DNA from: a bacterium
GTDB taxonomy: Bacteria > CBDUZB01 > JAGLHV01
Assembly: GCA_023143305.1 (NCBI GenBank)
Contig: JAGLHV010000003.1
Span: forward strand, 1-21,644
Length of the DNA stretch: 21,644 nt
Reading direction: 5' to 3'
Part shown: one piece after another, positions 7,001 to 16,222 of the stretch
How the letters are laid out: every line of letters begins with the position of its first letter
Position numbering within the stretch: the first letter of the stretch is position 1
Notes under the pieces: model-generated
Told to the model about the DNA's origin: nothing
The model's input: only the letters and a program-made list of their open reading frames with translations
Database searches by the model: none
Translations under genes and position numbers: made by a program

Positions 7001-7888
7001 TTATCCTCTGGGATGATATTTTTTGTGTAAGGCCTTCAGCCTTTCTCTGGTAACATGAGTATAAATTTGAGTAGTAGAAATATCAGAATGTCCTAACATT
7101 TCCTGAACAAAACGCAAATCCGCACCCCCCTCTAATAAATGGGTAGCAAAAGAATGTCTTAAGGTATGAGGAGTAACATTCTTATAAATACCTGCTTTCT
7201 TTATATGTTTCTTTACTATCTTCCAAAAACCAGTTCGTGAAAACTTATCTCCACGCTGAGTTAGAAATAAAATATTTTTATCCGGAAATTTTATATTTCT
7301 TACTCTTTCAAAATAATTTTTTACCGCTTTTATTGCCTTTTTACCTACCGGAATAATTCTTTCTTTTCCTCCCTTTCCTAAACATTTAACATATTCCATT
7401 TTTAAATTAATATCCGATAATTTTAAATTAATTATTTCAGAAATCCGCATTCCCGTAGCATATAATAATTCTAACATTGCACTATCGCGTAATTTATTAT
7501 CCGACTCTTCGTTACCGTCATTTAAATAATCAAGAAAATTTTCTATATCTTTCCTGCTTAAAACATTAGGAAGATTAAAATCCCGCCTTGGAGTTTTTAA
7601 ATTAATAGTGGGATCTGTTTTGGTATATCCTTCCATAATCAAAAACCGGTGAAACATTTTTATAGAAACTAAAAATCTAGATAAAGAAGAAACTTTTATT
7701 CCCTCTTTTTTTCTCGATTCCAAATAAAATAATATTTCTTTATAGGTCAACAAGAACAAAGAACTTTTTCTTTTTTTTAAATAATCAAGATAATCACTTA
7801 AATCGGATAAATAAGCATTCTGTGTATTTTTGGTAAGCCCTTTTTCAAAAGTTATATAATTAATAAAAGAATCTAAGAAATTTTTCAT
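7001..7888 (-). CDS. xerD: Tyrosine site-specific recombinase XerD
   Basis: A 295-residue recombinase, typical Xer length. The N-terminal SAM-like core-binding domain (1-100) is followed by a catalytic domain with all active-site residues: R148 in YATGMRISEI, K172 in CLGKGGKERI, H241 and R244 in HTLRHSFATHLL, H267 in LGHSDISTT, and the nucleophile Y276 in QIYTHV. R148 and K172 match the E. coli XerD numbering as I recall it, and the ending HKKYHPRG is XerD-like. Xer enzymes resolve chromosome dimers at dif under FtsK control; ftsK is in the same gene run. The ATG overlaps the stop of the upstream hydrolase (ATGA), suggesting translational coupling. XerC identity is not excluded. Confidence 0.92.
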   Translation of the reverse strand: MKNFLDSFINYITFEKGLTKNTQNAYLSDLSDYLDYLKKRKSSLFLLTYKEILFYLESRKKEGIKVSSLSRFLVSIKMFHRFLIMEGYTKTDPTINLKTPRRDFNLPNVLSRKDIENFLDYLNDGNEESDNKLRDSAMLELLYATGMRISEIINLKLSDINLKMEYVKCLGKGGKERIIPVGKKAIKAVKNYFERVRNIKFPDKNILFLTQRGDKFSRTGFWKIVKKHIKKAGIYKNVTPHTLRHSFATHLLEGGADLRFVQEMLGHSDISTTQIYTHVTRERLKALHKKYHPRG

Positions 7889-8517
7889 TTTTCTAAAAGA
7901 TCCTTCAATACTAAATTATTTTTTTTCTCTTCACCTAATGAAGAAAATGGACCATGTCCGGGAAGAATAGTTAAATTATCATCTAATCCTAATATCTTTT
8001 TCTCTAGAGACTTTCGTAAATCTTCTTTATTTCCTCCCGGAAAATCGTATCTTCCAACAGAATCTTTAAATAGAGTATCCCCGGTAAAAAGAACATCCTG
8101 ACCTAAAAGACAGATTCCCCCCGGTGTATGCCCCGGGGTATGAATTACTTTCAATTTCTGCATGCCAAATTTTATAATTTCACCATCTACCAACTTCCTG
8201 TCTACCGAAAAAGAAAGAGCTAATTCCTGCTGAACAAAAGAAAGGTCGTATCTCCCCATTTCCAGCATGTCTGCATCTTCTTTATGAATTAAAATTTTCG
8301 CTCCTGTCGCCTTTTTTATCTCCCTGTTTGCTCCCGTATGATCAATATGTGCATGGGTATTTATAATATATAATATTTTAAATTTTTCCTCTTCAATGAG
8401 ATCTATTATTTTTTGCGCCTCATCCCCCGGATCGACAACTACCCCCTCTAATGTCTGATCACAGGCAAACACATAACAATTAGACTGTAATTGACCTAAT
8501 GTTAAAAATCTAAGCAT
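7885..8517 (-). CDS. Metallo-beta-lactamase-fold hydrolase (glyoxalase II-like)
   Basis: A 210-residue MBL-fold enzyme of the small YcbL/GloB-like group. The metal site is complete: H55-A-H57-I-D59-H60, HTPGHTPGG, LFTGDTLF with the bridging aspartate, and ILPGHGP near the C-terminus. Such enzymes hydrolyse thioesters such as S-lactoylglutathione, or related small molecules; the C-terminal glutathione-binding region of true GloB is missing, so the substrate is open. SD GAGAGGT lies ten bases before the ATG. It begins 21 bp after recA and overlaps xerD by 4 bp. In other genomes similar hydrolases ride in housekeeping operons without a clear functional link. Confidence 0.9.
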   Translation of the reverse strand: MLRFLTLGQLQSNCYVFACDQTLEGVVVDPGDEAQKIIDLIEEEKFKILYIINTHAHIDHTGANREIKKATGAKILIHKEDADMLEMGRYDLSFVQQELALSFSVDRKLVDGEIIKFGMQKLKVIHTPGHTPGGICLLGQDVLFTGDTLFKDSVGRYDFPGGNKEDLRKSLEKKILGLDDNLTILPGHGPFSSLGEEKKNNLVLKDLLEK

Positions 8518-8538
8518 TTTTTGCTTTACCTCTCTTGT

Positions 8539-9546
8539 TTAATGCATTTTCTTACTTTTATCATGTTTGTCCATTAATTTTTCTTCTATTTCTTTCATCA
8601 ATTTAATATTTTCTTTTAAAGATTTTTTTGCATTTTCTTTTCCCTGTCCCAGTCGCTCACCGTTATAAGAAAACCATGTTCCCCCTTTATTAATAATTCC
8701 ATATTCAACACCCAATTCTAAAACACAACCTTCTTTAGAAATTCCTTCCCCATAACTCATATCAAATTCTGCCTGGCGAAAAGGAGGTGCAACTTTGTTT
8801 TTTACCACCTTAACTCGAATTCTCGCACCGGTTACCTGACTATCATCTTTTATCTGGGCAATTCTACGAATATCCAATCTTAAAGAAGAATAAAATTTAA
8901 GCGCTCTACCACCGGTTGTTGTTTCGGGATTACCAAATACAATTCCAATTTTCTGCCTTAATTGATTAATAAAAATAAGAGAAGTTTTAGACTTAGCAAT
9001 AGTTGCAGTCAATTTCCTTAATGCCTGAGACATCAACCTTGCCTGTAATCCCATATGAGCATCCCCCATATCTCCCTCAATCTCTGCTCGCGGAACCAAT
9101 GCTGCAACCGAATCAATCACAATCACATCCACCGCCCCACTACGTATTAAAGTTTCTGTAATTTCTAAAGCCTGTTCTCCATTATCCGGTTGGGAAATTA
9201 AAAGGTTATTAATGTCCACACCTATTTTCCTGGCATATAGAGGATCCAAAGCATGTTCTGCATCAATAAAAGCGGCTATCCCCCCTTTTTTTTGCGCATT
9301 AGATATTATGTGCAAAGAAAGGGTTGTTTTTCCTGAAGATTCAGGCCCAAAAATTTCTACTATTCTTCCTCTGGGAATTCCCCCGATACCAATGGCAAAA
9401 TCCAATGACAAAGCACCCGTGGAAATAGAATCTATTCCTTTTGTATAACTTTCCTCTCCTAATTTCATTATGGAACCCTTACCATAAGATTTTTCTATCT
9501 GAGTTACTGCTAAATTTAAAGCTTTCTCTCTGTCTGTTTGTGTCAT
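8539..9546 (-). CDS. recA: Recombinase RecA
   Basis: A 335-residue RecA, the ATP-dependent strand exchange and SOS co-protease protein. Walker A GPESSGKT is at residues 67-74; other signatures are [67 protein letters not shown] with L2, and a short charged C-tail. The ATG at 9546 is chosen because AGGAGGT sits just upstream and it gives the canonical N-terminus ([14 protein letters not shown]); a longer in-frame extension to 9618 would overlap pgsA and lacks family similarity. No LexA-type operator was seen in the 34-bp gap, so SOS control, if any, would act farther upstream. Confidence 0.98.
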   Translation of the reverse strand: MTQTDREKALNLAVTQIEKSYGKGSIMKLGEESYTKGIDSISTGALSLDFAIGIGGIPRGRIVEIFGPESSGKTTLSLHIISNAQKKGGIAAFIDAEHALDPLYARKIGVDINNLLISQPDNGEQALEITETLIRSGAVDVIVIDSVAALVPRAEIEGDMGDAHMGLQARLMSQALRKLTATIAKSKTSLIFINQLRQKIGIVFGNPETTTGGRALKFYSSLRLDIRRIAQIKDDSQVTGARIRVKVVKNKVAPPFRQAEFDMSYGEGISKEGCVLELGVEYGIINKGGTWFSYNGERLGQGKENAKKSLKENIKLMKEIEEKLMDKHDKSKKMH

Positions 9547-9580
9547 TTTACAACCTCCTATTTTGAATTCGTTTATTAAA

Positions 9581-10264
9581 TTATTCTGTATTTTTAAAAA
9601 TATCTTTATTTCTTGCAATATAGACTAACCCGGAAAAAACAGTTATACCCGCAGTAATAAACATTAACCAGTACGGAATTTTTTTTAAAAATAAATCTAA
9701 ATAATATTTACTCAGACCTCCGGAATTAAATAAAACATTTTCTATATTACCCACTCTATTTATCCATGCATTTACAATTAATATCAATAGAATAACAATA
9801 ATCGTTATTATCTGAGATGTTGTTTTAAACTTACCGCTTATAGACGCAGAAATAATTTTTCCCTGCGATACAGCTATAGTCCGTAACCCGGTTATGCTAA
9901 ACTCCCTGCTAATAATAAAAACTACCATCCATGCAGGTATTCGTAATTCTTCCAATCCTACAAATGAAATAAACGCTGCCGAAACCAAAAGCTTGTCCGC
10001 TAAAGGATCCATAAACTTACCAAAATTAGAAACGCAATTATATCGACGAGCAATACGCCCATCATATAAATCAGTAAGAGCTGCCACTATAAAAACAAAT
10101 AAGGAAAATATACGCGTATACATATTATCGTAAAACATAAAAAGCATAAATAACGGAAGCAAAATAATTCTGATAATTGTTAACTTATTAGCTAAATTCA
10201 TTGCTTTAATTGTTTTAAAAACATTCTTTACAAAATTAATAATTAACCATATTTTTTTCAACAC
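9581..10264 (-). CDS. pgsA: CDP-diacylglycerol--glycerol-3-phosphate 3-phosphatidyltransferase
   Basis: An integral membrane enzyme of phosphatidylglycerol synthesis. The CDP-alcohol phosphotransferase motif D(x2)DG(x2)AR(x8)G(x3)D(x3)D is perfect from D65 to D90 ([10 protein letters not shown], then [10 protein letters not shown]). Several hydrophobic helices follow, at about 110-130, 146-164 and 196-220. A GTG start at 10264 is chosen because GGAGGG lies five bases before it; this overlaps rimO by 29 bp. The family usually begins at the [12 protein letters not shown] methionine (10201), which lacks an SD here, so a 206-residue form is possible. Its place between rimO and recA matches the Gram-positive pgsA-cinA-recA order, but cinA is absent. 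Confidence 0.93.
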   Translation of the reverse strand: MLKKIWLIINFVKNVFKTIKAMNLANKLTIIRIILLPLFMLFMFYDNMYTRIFSLFVFIVAALTDLYDGRIARRYNCVSNFGKFMDPLADKLLVSAAFISFVGLEELRIPAWMVVFIISREFSITGLRTIAVSQGKIISASISGKFKTTSQIITIIVILLILIVNAWINRVGNIENVLFNSGGLSKYYLDLFLKKIPYWLMFITAGITVFSGLVYIARNKDIFKNTE

Positions 10265-11582
10265 AAACTCCCTCCAAGTCGTAAATACCTGTTCCTGTTA
10301 TCTTAATCTGAATAAAATCTCCTATTTTTTTTGCCGCTTTTGAGTAAACATATACAGACCTGTCTATTCCAAAAGCATCTTCTTTTAATCTTGTTTTTAA
10401 ATAATTTTTCTTATCACACTGGCTTTCAATAACCACTTCTTTTATCTTACCTAATTCTTTTTTGTTTTTTTCACAAAGAATTTTTTGTTGAATATTCATT
10501 AATTTCCTTTGCCGTTCTTTTTTAATTTTTTCAAAGATTTGCGGCTTTAGAAAAAATGCCTTTGTTCCTTTTTCCCGTGAATAAATAAAGGACCCTACGT
10601 TTTCAAATTTTATTTTCTTAATAAAATCCAAAAGTTCATTAAATTCTTCCTCTGTTTCCCGCGGAAAACCATTAATAAATACAGTACGCAAAGAAATGTT
10701 AGGAATCTCTAACCGCAAATAATTAATTAAATCTAAAATATCATTCTTGTTATAATGCCTGTTCATTAAAAATAGAATTCTATCATTTATATGCTGCAAA
10801 GGCAAATCAATATATTTACATATTTTCTTATACCTTGCTATTGTCTTTACTAATTCAGCATTTATATGCGAAGGATAAGTATATAATAGTCGAATCCATT
10901 TTATTTCTTTTATTTTAGCTAATTCTTTTAAAAGGACAGATAACTTAAATTTTCCATATAAATCCATACCATAAAAAGTAGTATCCTGAGCAATAAGATT
11001 TATTTCCTTTACTCCTTTTTCCGATAATTTCCTTGCTTCTTCTAAAATAGAAGCCATTGGCCTGGATTTATATTTTCCTCTTAAAGAAGGGATTAAACAA
11101 TAACTACACTGATTATTACATCCCTCTGCTATTTTTATATAAGCCATATAAAAAGGTGTAGAAATATAACGAGGAGTTTTTGCATCATAAAGACAACCGG
11201 GCATATCAGCATAAATTTTTTTCCTCGCCCTGCCTTCTATTATTTTTACTATTTTAAAAATATCTCCCGTACCAACGAAAAAATCCACTTCCGGTAATTG
11301 GCCAATCAACTTATCCTTATATTGCTGAACCATACATCCGGCTACGATTAACAACTTGCATCTTCCATTTTTTTTATACTTAGCCAATTTTAAAATAGTG
11401 TCAACTGATTCTTCTTTCGCCGGTTGTATAAAACTACAGGTATTAACTATTAAAATATCTGCCTTATCTAATTTAGTCTCAGAAACAAGTATAAATCCTT
11501 TTTTTATTAATAAACCTATTATAATTTCACTGTCTACTAAATTTTTGGGACACCCTAAACTAATTATTCCAATATTTCTCAT
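10236..11582 (-). CDS. rimO: Ribosomal protein S12 methylthiotransferase RimO
   Basis: A 448-residue radical-SAM methylthiotransferase that modifies a conserved aspartate of ribosomal protein S12. The N-terminal UPF0004 domain carries the auxiliary-cluster cysteines C11 (SLGCPKN), C49 (NTCSF) and C83 (AGC). The radical SAM cluster motif is C155-NNQ-C159-SY-C162. RGKYKSRPMASILEEA follows, then a C-terminal TRAM domain (about 380-445). RimO rather than MiaB is supported by the SLGCPKNLVDSE start and the RGKxxSRP context. Its ATG overlaps the rodZ stop (ATGA), so the two are probably translationally coupled, and its last codons contain the pgsA SD. Confidence 0.95.
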   Translation of the reverse strand: MRNIGIISLGCPKNLVDSEIIIGLLIKKGFILVSETKLDKADILIVNTCSFIQPAKEESVDTILKLAKYKKNGRCKLLIVAGCMVQQYKDKLIGQLPEVDFFVGTGDIFKIVKIIEGRARKKIYADMPGCLYDAKTPRYISTPFYMAYIKIAEGCNNQCSYCLIPSLRGKYKSRPMASILEEARKLSEKGVKEINLIAQDTTFYGMDLYGKFKLSVLLKELAKIKEIKWIRLLYTYPSHINAELVKTIARYKKICKYIDLPLQHINDRILFLMNRHYNKNDILDLINYLRLEIPNISLRTVFINGFPRETEEEFNELLDFIKKIKFENVGSFIYSREKGTKAFFLKPQIFEKIKKERQRKLMNIQQKILCEKNKKELGKIKEVVIESQCDKKNYLKTRLKEDAFGIDRSVYVYSKAAKKIGDFIQIKITGTGIYDLEGVCVEKNMVNY

Positions 11583-12292
11583 TCCCTGTCCTTTTCTAAA
11601 AATATTTCATTAACTTCTCCTCGTTGTCCGGAAATAATATCAATTGATTCCCCATTAAACTTTACCTTTATCCCGAATATATTTCCAATTCTTATTTTAA
11701 ACTTTTCTTTCGCTTCCAAAAACATTACTTCATCTTTTTTTATTAAACCTTCATAAGCCAGGTCTCCATCTCCTATGACCCTTAACCAGGTAGCTTCTTC
11801 CCCTTTAATTTCTAAATATACTTTTTCCGGTATTTTAATTTGTACCGGCACAACCGCAATTTCTTCTTTGTACGTATTTTCCCGGACAACAACCTTTTTA
11901 TTTGACTCTGATTTCACCCGAAAAAGCAAAAAAGATAAAACAGTTATTCCCAAAGAAACCCCTACAATTATGCTTATCTTTTTAAGAATAATATTATTTT
12001 TTTCCTTTTTATTAGTTTTAGACAAATTATCACGGGAGTTATTTAAATAATCTTTCTCCTGATGAATCCGCCAGTAATTTTTTACCAAATTATCCGCATC
12101 CAACCCTAAATATTTACTATAACTATTAAGAAAACCCGTAACATATATTTCCGCAGGAAAAATTTCGTAATTTTCTTTCTCTAAAGCTCTTAAATATTTT
12201 TCTCTTATTTTTATCTCTTGTTCAATATCGCTAAAAGAAAGTTGCTTTCCCTCCCGTGCCTCCCGTAAACTATCTCCAATAAATTCTCCCAT
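11579..12292 (-). CDS. rodZ: RodZ-like cytoskeletal membrane protein (HTH_25, TM, DUF4115)
   Basis: A 237-residue bitopic protein. Residues 1-75 form a RodZ-type helix-turn-helix (GDSLREAREGKQLSFSDIEQ, then KIREKYLRALE and VTGFLNSYSKYLGLD). A lysine- and asparagine-rich linker (80-105) leads to one transmembrane helix at about 106-126. A periplasmic DUF4115 beta domain (about 150-230) follows. RodZ ties MreB to the membrane and helps set rod shape; mreB is not in this window. The ATG at 12292 has GGAGGAG upstream; a longer frame to 12340 adds 16 unrelated residues and was not used. Gene order ftsK-lolA-rodZ-rimO-pgsA fits a conserved cluster. Confidence 0.92.
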   Translation of the reverse strand: MGEFIGDSLREAREGKQLSFSDIEQEIKIREKYLRALEKENYEIFPAEIYVTGFLNSYSKYLGLDADNLVKNYWRIHQEKDYLNNSRDNLSKTNKKEKNNIILKKISIIVGVSLGITVLSFLLFRVKSESNKKVVVRENTYKEEIAVVPVQIKIPEKVYLEIKGEEATWLRVIGDGDLAYEGLIKKDEVMFLEAKEKFKIRIGNIFGIKVKFNGESIDIISGQRGEVNEIFLEKDRE

Positions 12293-12365
12293 ATTCTCCT
12301 CCGAAAAAATAATATTTATTTTATTTTTAAAAACGCACAACTATAATATTTCTATATCTCAAACC

Positions 12366-13097
12366 TTACTCTAAGAAATCCGATGAATCAAAAACACAAA
12401 CCCCGCGGGGCATTTTAAATTTAAAAATTTTTTCTTTTACTTTAGTATTAATTTTTACATTTAAAATATTTGAAATAATCAGCATTTCAACAGTCTCGAC
12501 TTCTATTTTTTCCGGCAACCAGGTAAAATCCGAAACCCATAAAGTTATAGTAAAATTATCAACCTGAGAAGAAACTATTTTCAATAAATAAAAATCCTTT
12601 TGTTTCTTAAATAATATTACCTTTCCCGTTTCCACTAAATTTCTTACTGATGTTCCAAAACCCAAACCTAAAAATTCTCCACCTAAACCTAACTTAAGTT
12701 TATCATCTTCTAATTTCTGTATACTAACTTGATTATATTCAGGTGAATAAATCCACAATTTTTTTCCGTCGGAAATAACTTTTTGTAAAATATTATCCTC
12801 ATTATATATAAGGCCATAGATTTTCTTTGGTTTTTGAAAAACAAATTCCCCTTTTACCTTGTAGTTTTCTTCTGTTACTTTTATATTTATTCTCTGATTG
12901 AAATCAAATTTAATATTTAAAATTTTAGTTTCGGCAATATCTATATGTTTTAGAACATCTTTTAAGGATAACTCCAACTCTTCAGCCAACAAAACAGATT
13001 TAATTCCTAAAAAAACAACAAACAAAAATAATAATTTATATAAAGTAAAAAATATCTTTAAAATATGAAATAATTTCGTTAGTTTATTATCTTTCAT
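12366..13097 (-). CDS. lolA: LolA-like outer-membrane lipoprotein carrier
   Basis: A 243-residue exported protein. Residues 1-38 contain a basic start and a long hydrophobic stretch (about 15-37) ending LLAEE, consistent with a signal peptide; the n-region is longer than usual. The mature part is LolA-like: ILNIKFDFNQRI, GEFVFQKPKKIYGL, ISDGKKLWIYSPEYNQVSIQ, and a late LWVSDFTWLPEKIEVE strand. LolA ferries lipoproteins across the periplasm from LolCDE to the outer membrane, so this gene argues for a diderm envelope. Its ATG shares a base with the ftsK stop (TAATG), and an ftsK-lolA pairing is also known from proteobacteria. A LolA-related sporulation- or polymer-linked protein remains possible. 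Confidence 0.85.
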   Translation of the reverse strand: MKDNKLTKLFHILKIFFTLYKLLFLFVVFLGIKSVLLAEELELSLKDVLKHIDIAETKILNIKFDFNQRINIKVTEENYKVKGEFVFQKPKKIYGLIYNEDNILQKVISDGKKLWIYSPEYNQVSIQKLEDDKLKLGLGGEFLGLGFGTSVRNLVETGKVILFKKQKDFYLLKIVSSQVDNFTITLWVSDFTWLPEKIEVETVEMLIISNILNVKINTKVKEKIFKFKMPRGVCVFDSSDFLE

Positions 13098-15262
13098 TAA
13101 TTTCTCTTATAATCATCTCTATCTATTAAAATTTTTCGTGATTTACTGCTATCTATTAAAGAACTAATTATTCCTTCCGCCTCCATACTATCTATCAATT
13201 TAGCAGCTCTTATATAACCAATTCCTAATCTTCGTTGAAGAAAAGACGTAGAAGCCTGATTTGATTGAAATATTAAGTTAAGTGCTTTATCAAATAAAGG
13301 ATCTTTTTGTTTTTTTTCATCTTCTTTATGTGCTGCATGGAAAAGATTGAAATCATAAGTTGGTTTTCTGCCTTCTTTTATAAATTCTACTATTTGTTTA
13401 GTTTCTTTATCTGAAATAAATGCTCCCTGTAATCTTACCGGTTTACTTGCGCCTGAAGACAAAAAAAGCATATCTCCTTTTCCAATCAAGTCTTCAGCAC
13501 CGTTTACATCCAGAATAACCCGGGAATCTATTTTAGAAAGAACCTGAAAAGCAATACGCGAAGGAAGATTTGCTTTAATCAATCCGGTAATAACATTTAC
13601 CGAAGGCCTCTGCGTAGCTAAAATTAAATGAATTCCGACTGCCCGTCCCATTTGAGAAAGACGTATAATTGCTTCTTCTACTTCGCGGGAAGAAACCATC
13701 ATTAAGTCAGCAAGCTCATCAATAATAACAACTAAATAGCATTCTTTTTCTATTTTATTTGAAGCAGAAGATTTTTTTGTTGCCAATTGATTATAAGATT
13801 CTATGTCACGAGCCATTACCTTAGAAAATTTTTCGTATCTTTCTTCCATTATTTTTATCAGGTTTTCAAGAGCTATGGTTGCTTGTTTCGGCTTACAAAT
13901 TACCGGAACACAAAGATGGGGAATGCCGTCATAAATTGACATTTCCAACATTTTGGGGTCAATCAATACAAATTTTACCTCATCCGGTCTGGCTTTATAA
14001 AGAATACTGGTAATAATTATCTTTAACCCTATACTTTTTCCAGAACCGGTAGCCCCGGCTATAAGTAAATGAGGCATAGAGGCTAGGTCAGCAATATAAG
14101 GGTGTCCGGAAACAGTTAATCCTAAACCTATAGTCAATTTTGAAGAGGCATTTTGGAATTTATCAGTCATCAATACTTTTTTCAAACCAACAAAGCTGCT
14201 TTTAAGATTCGGTATTTCTATCCCTACTGCTGCTTTACCCGGAATAGGTGCTAAAATTCTTACATTGCCTGATTTCATAGTTAAAGCAATATCATTGGAT
14301 AAATTAAGAATACGGCTTATTTTTACACCAGGAGCAAGTTCAATTTCATAAAGAGTAATTACAGGGCCCGGATTAATTTGTACCACTTTAGCCCGAATAT
14401 CAAAATTATTTAAAGTTCTTTCCAAAAGAAAAGCATTTTCTTTTAAATCTCCTTCCTTTGGTGTCGTTTTTGCTGCGGATGAAACAGCCAGAAGATCTAA
14501 AGAAGGAAATTTATATTCAACCGGACCCTGGGAAAAATGCTGATCTTTAGAGAAAAAATCTTTAAAGATTCCTTTTTTCTTTTCTTGATTTAAATATTTT
14601 TTGCTATTTAAAAATTTTTCTTTTTCATTGAATTGACCGGGAGAAAACTTATCACAATGCGTTGCTGTTTCTATCTTTATCTTTTCCCTGTTATCTTGAA
14701 ATTTTTCTTTCATTCTAAAAAAGGGAAAAATTCCTTTTATTTTTTTTCTAATATAATTAAAAAAACGTAAAGGTTGTTTATTCAAAAACCTAATTAAAGA
14801 GAAACCTGTAGTTAAAATAATAGATATAATTAACACAGTAGCCAATAATAAATAACTTCCTATATATCCAAAACCTCCTACTAAAAGTTTCAGAAAATAT
14901 TCTCCAACTGCTCCTCCGGCCATTTTAGATGAACCAAAAAAACTAAATAAAGAGCAGGTCCCAAATAAAAACAATATTATACCAATAATTTTAACAGCTA
15001 TTTTATCTATTTTTTCTCTTCTAAAAATATTGATTCCCACTAAAAACATAATCAAAGGTAAAAAATAACTTCCTGTTCCAAGATATAAAATCAAATATTT
15101 AGCTAAAAATTCTCCGAACACACCAACATAACTAATTCTACCTGAAGAAATCAAACTCAATAAAATCAAAATAGCAAAAGCAAAAAAAACAATACCTACT
15201 ATTTCAGATTTTCCTTCTTTTTCAAGCATAAAAAATAATTGATTATTTTTTTCCTTCTTCAT
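13097..15262 (-). CDS. ftsK: DNA translocase FtsK/SpoIIIE
   Basis: A 721-residue septal DNA pump. Four transmembrane helices (about 21-40, 56-78, 90-109, 131-155) anchor it. A short charged linker (160-250) leads to the alpha/beta motor, with Walker A GATGSGKS at 403-410, VVIIDELADLM near 510-520, and SQMGRAVGIHLILATQRPSV. A C-terminal winged-helix gamma domain (about 655-715, FLQRRLGIGYIRAAKLIDSM) would read the polar DNA signals and contact XerD. Length is like short-linker SpoIIIE/FtsK types rather than E. coli FtsK. The SD is an unusual GGGTGAT, which would pair with the 5' part of the anti-SD tail. It is 37 bp from uppP and abuts lolA. Confidence 0.97.
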   Translation of the reverse strand: MKKEKNNQLFFMLEKEGKSEIVGIVFFAFAILILLSLISSGRISYVGVFGEFLAKYLILYLGTGSYFLPLIMFLVGINIFRREKIDKIAVKIIGIILFLFGTCSLFSFFGSSKMAGGAVGEYFLKLLVGGFGYIGSYLLLATVLIISIILTTGFSLIRFLNKQPLRFFNYIRKKIKGIFPFFRMKEKFQDNREKIKIETATHCDKFSPGQFNEKEKFLNSKKYLNQEKKKGIFKDFFSKDQHFSQGPVEYKFPSLDLLAVSSAAKTTPKEGDLKENAFLLERTLNNFDIRAKVVQINPGPVITLYEIELAPGVKISRILNLSNDIALTMKSGNVRILAPIPGKAAVGIEIPNLKSSFVGLKKVLMTDKFQNASSKLTIGLGLTVSGHPYIADLASMPHLLIAGATGSGKSIGLKIIITSILYKARPDEVKFVLIDPKMLEMSIYDGIPHLCVPVICKPKQATIALENLIKIMEERYEKFSKVMARDIESYNQLATKKSSASNKIEKECYLVVIIDELADLMMVSSREVEEAIIRLSQMGRAVGIHLILATQRPSVNVITGLIKANLPSRIAFQVLSKIDSRVILDVNGAEDLIGKGDMLFLSSGASKPVRLQGAFISDKETKQIVEFIKEGRKPTYDFNLFHAAHKEDEKKQKDPLFDKALNLIFQSNQASTSFLQRRLGIGYIRAAKLIDSMEAEGIISSLIDSSKSRKILIDRDDYKRN

Positions 15263-15299
15263 TAATTATCACCCGGATTATTTTTTTATCTTTCCTCTA

Positions 15300-16097
15300 C
15301 TATACACTTGCAATAACAATCAACCCTAAAATCCAACAATAATAACTAAACAAAATTAAATTCCTGTTTTTTAACAGTTGAATTAATAACTTCAAGCTAA
15401 TATAGCCAAAAACAAAAGCAAAAACCATTCCGGCTAAATATTGAAATAATAAAATCTCTTGTCCACTAAAGTCTAATTCCCTAAACTGAAGACAATTAGC
15501 TCCCAATATTGCCGGAAGCGCAAGTAAGAAAGAAAACCTTACTGTCTCTTCTCTTTTCCAGCCACAAAACAAACCCGCGCAAATTGTTATACCAGAGCGG
15601 GAAATCCCGGGTAATATCGCTATTCCCTGCATTAATCCAACAAACAGAGCCTCTTTTATTGTTATTTCTAAAATATTCTTCCGATCTTTTTTTTTAGAAA
15701 ATTTTTCTATCCCCCAAATTAAAGTTCCTGTTACCAAAAGTAAAACTGCTACTAAAGATATATTTTCAAAAACTTTTTGGAAATAATCCTTAAAAAAAAG
15801 ACCTATTACTGCCGTAGGTATAGACGCAATAAATAACAACCAAAAAGTACGGCTCCAAACGTTAGTTTTAAATTGTTTATATTTTAGAAAATTTTTTAAA
15901 ATTTGCCATATTTCATTTCGATACAAAATTATCACAACCAAGGCAGTACTGAAATGTAATAAAACATCAAATAATACCTGAGAAGATTTTATCCCTAAAA
16001 AATATTGCATAAAAACTAAATGAGCAGAACTGGAAATAGGTAAAAATTCGCTTATCCCCTGAGTCATTCCTAAAACAATTGATTTAACAAAAGTCAT
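15300..16097 (-). CDS. uppP: Undecaprenyl-diphosphatase UppP (BacA)
   Basis: A 265-residue polytopic membrane protein that dephosphorylates undecaprenyl pyrophosphate to recycle the lipid carrier of peptidoglycan synthesis; it can confer bacitracin tolerance. The two active-site motifs are present: QGISEFLPISSSAHL (13-27) and PGISRSG (163-169, R167), with a conserved histidine in LFDVLLHFSTA. The rest is hydrophobic helices, ending in a pair at about 200-262. SD GGGGAG lies six bases before the ATG, and a promoter with extended -10 is placed 40 bp upstream. It is the first gene of the long uppP-ftsK-lolA run. Confidence 0.96.
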   Translation of the reverse strand: MTFVKSIVLGMTQGISEFLPISSSAHLVFMQYFLGIKSSQVLFDVLLHFSTALVVIILYRNEIWQILKNFLKYKQFKTNVWSRTFWLLFIASIPTAVIGLFFKDYFQKVFENISLVAVLLLVTGTLIWGIEKFSKKKDRKNILEITIKEALFVGLMQGIAILPGISRSGITICAGLFCGWKREETVRFSFLLALPAILGANCLQFRELDFSGQEILLFQYLAGMVFAFVFGYISLKLLIQLLKNRNLILFSYYCWILGLIVIASV

Positions 16098-16135
16098 TAA
16101 TTTCTCCCCACTTTGTCCCCGAATATATAGCTCTA

Positions 16136-16164
16136 ATTATAACAAAAACTTCTCTTAAAAACAA
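16136..16164 (-). promoter_or_regulatory. Promoter for the uppP-ftsK operon
   Basis: Minus-strand TTGTTT (16159-16164) is separated by 17 bp from a perfect TATAAT (16136-16141), with TG one base before it (extended -10, TGTTATAAT). It begins right where the upstream terminator's U-run ends, so transcription of uppP starts afresh here. Confidence 0.6.
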
Positions 16165-16165
16165 T

Positions 16166-16205
16166 AAAAAAATACCTCCTATTAACTCTTTTAACAGGAG
16201 GTATT
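16166..16205 (-). terminator. Intrinsic terminator after the winged-helix gene
   Basis: Arms AATACCTCCTGTTAA and TTAATAGGAGGTATT (minus strand, 16205-16191 and 16185-16171) pair over 15 bp with one G-T wobble and a 5-nt AAGAG loop, followed by a T7 run reaching 16166. It ends 17 bp after the winged-helix stop codon. Confidence 0.9.
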
Positions 16206-16222
16206 CAAACTAAAAAAATATT

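Noticed and set aside
9547..9618. 24-residue N-terminal extension of RecA
   Set aside because: It overlaps the end of pgsA, has no family similarity, and the ATG at 9546 carries a clear AGGAGGT.
12293..12340. N-terminal extension of RodZ
   Set aside because: An in-frame earlier start exists, but the SD GGAGGAG and family-typical N-terminus favour the ATG at 12292.
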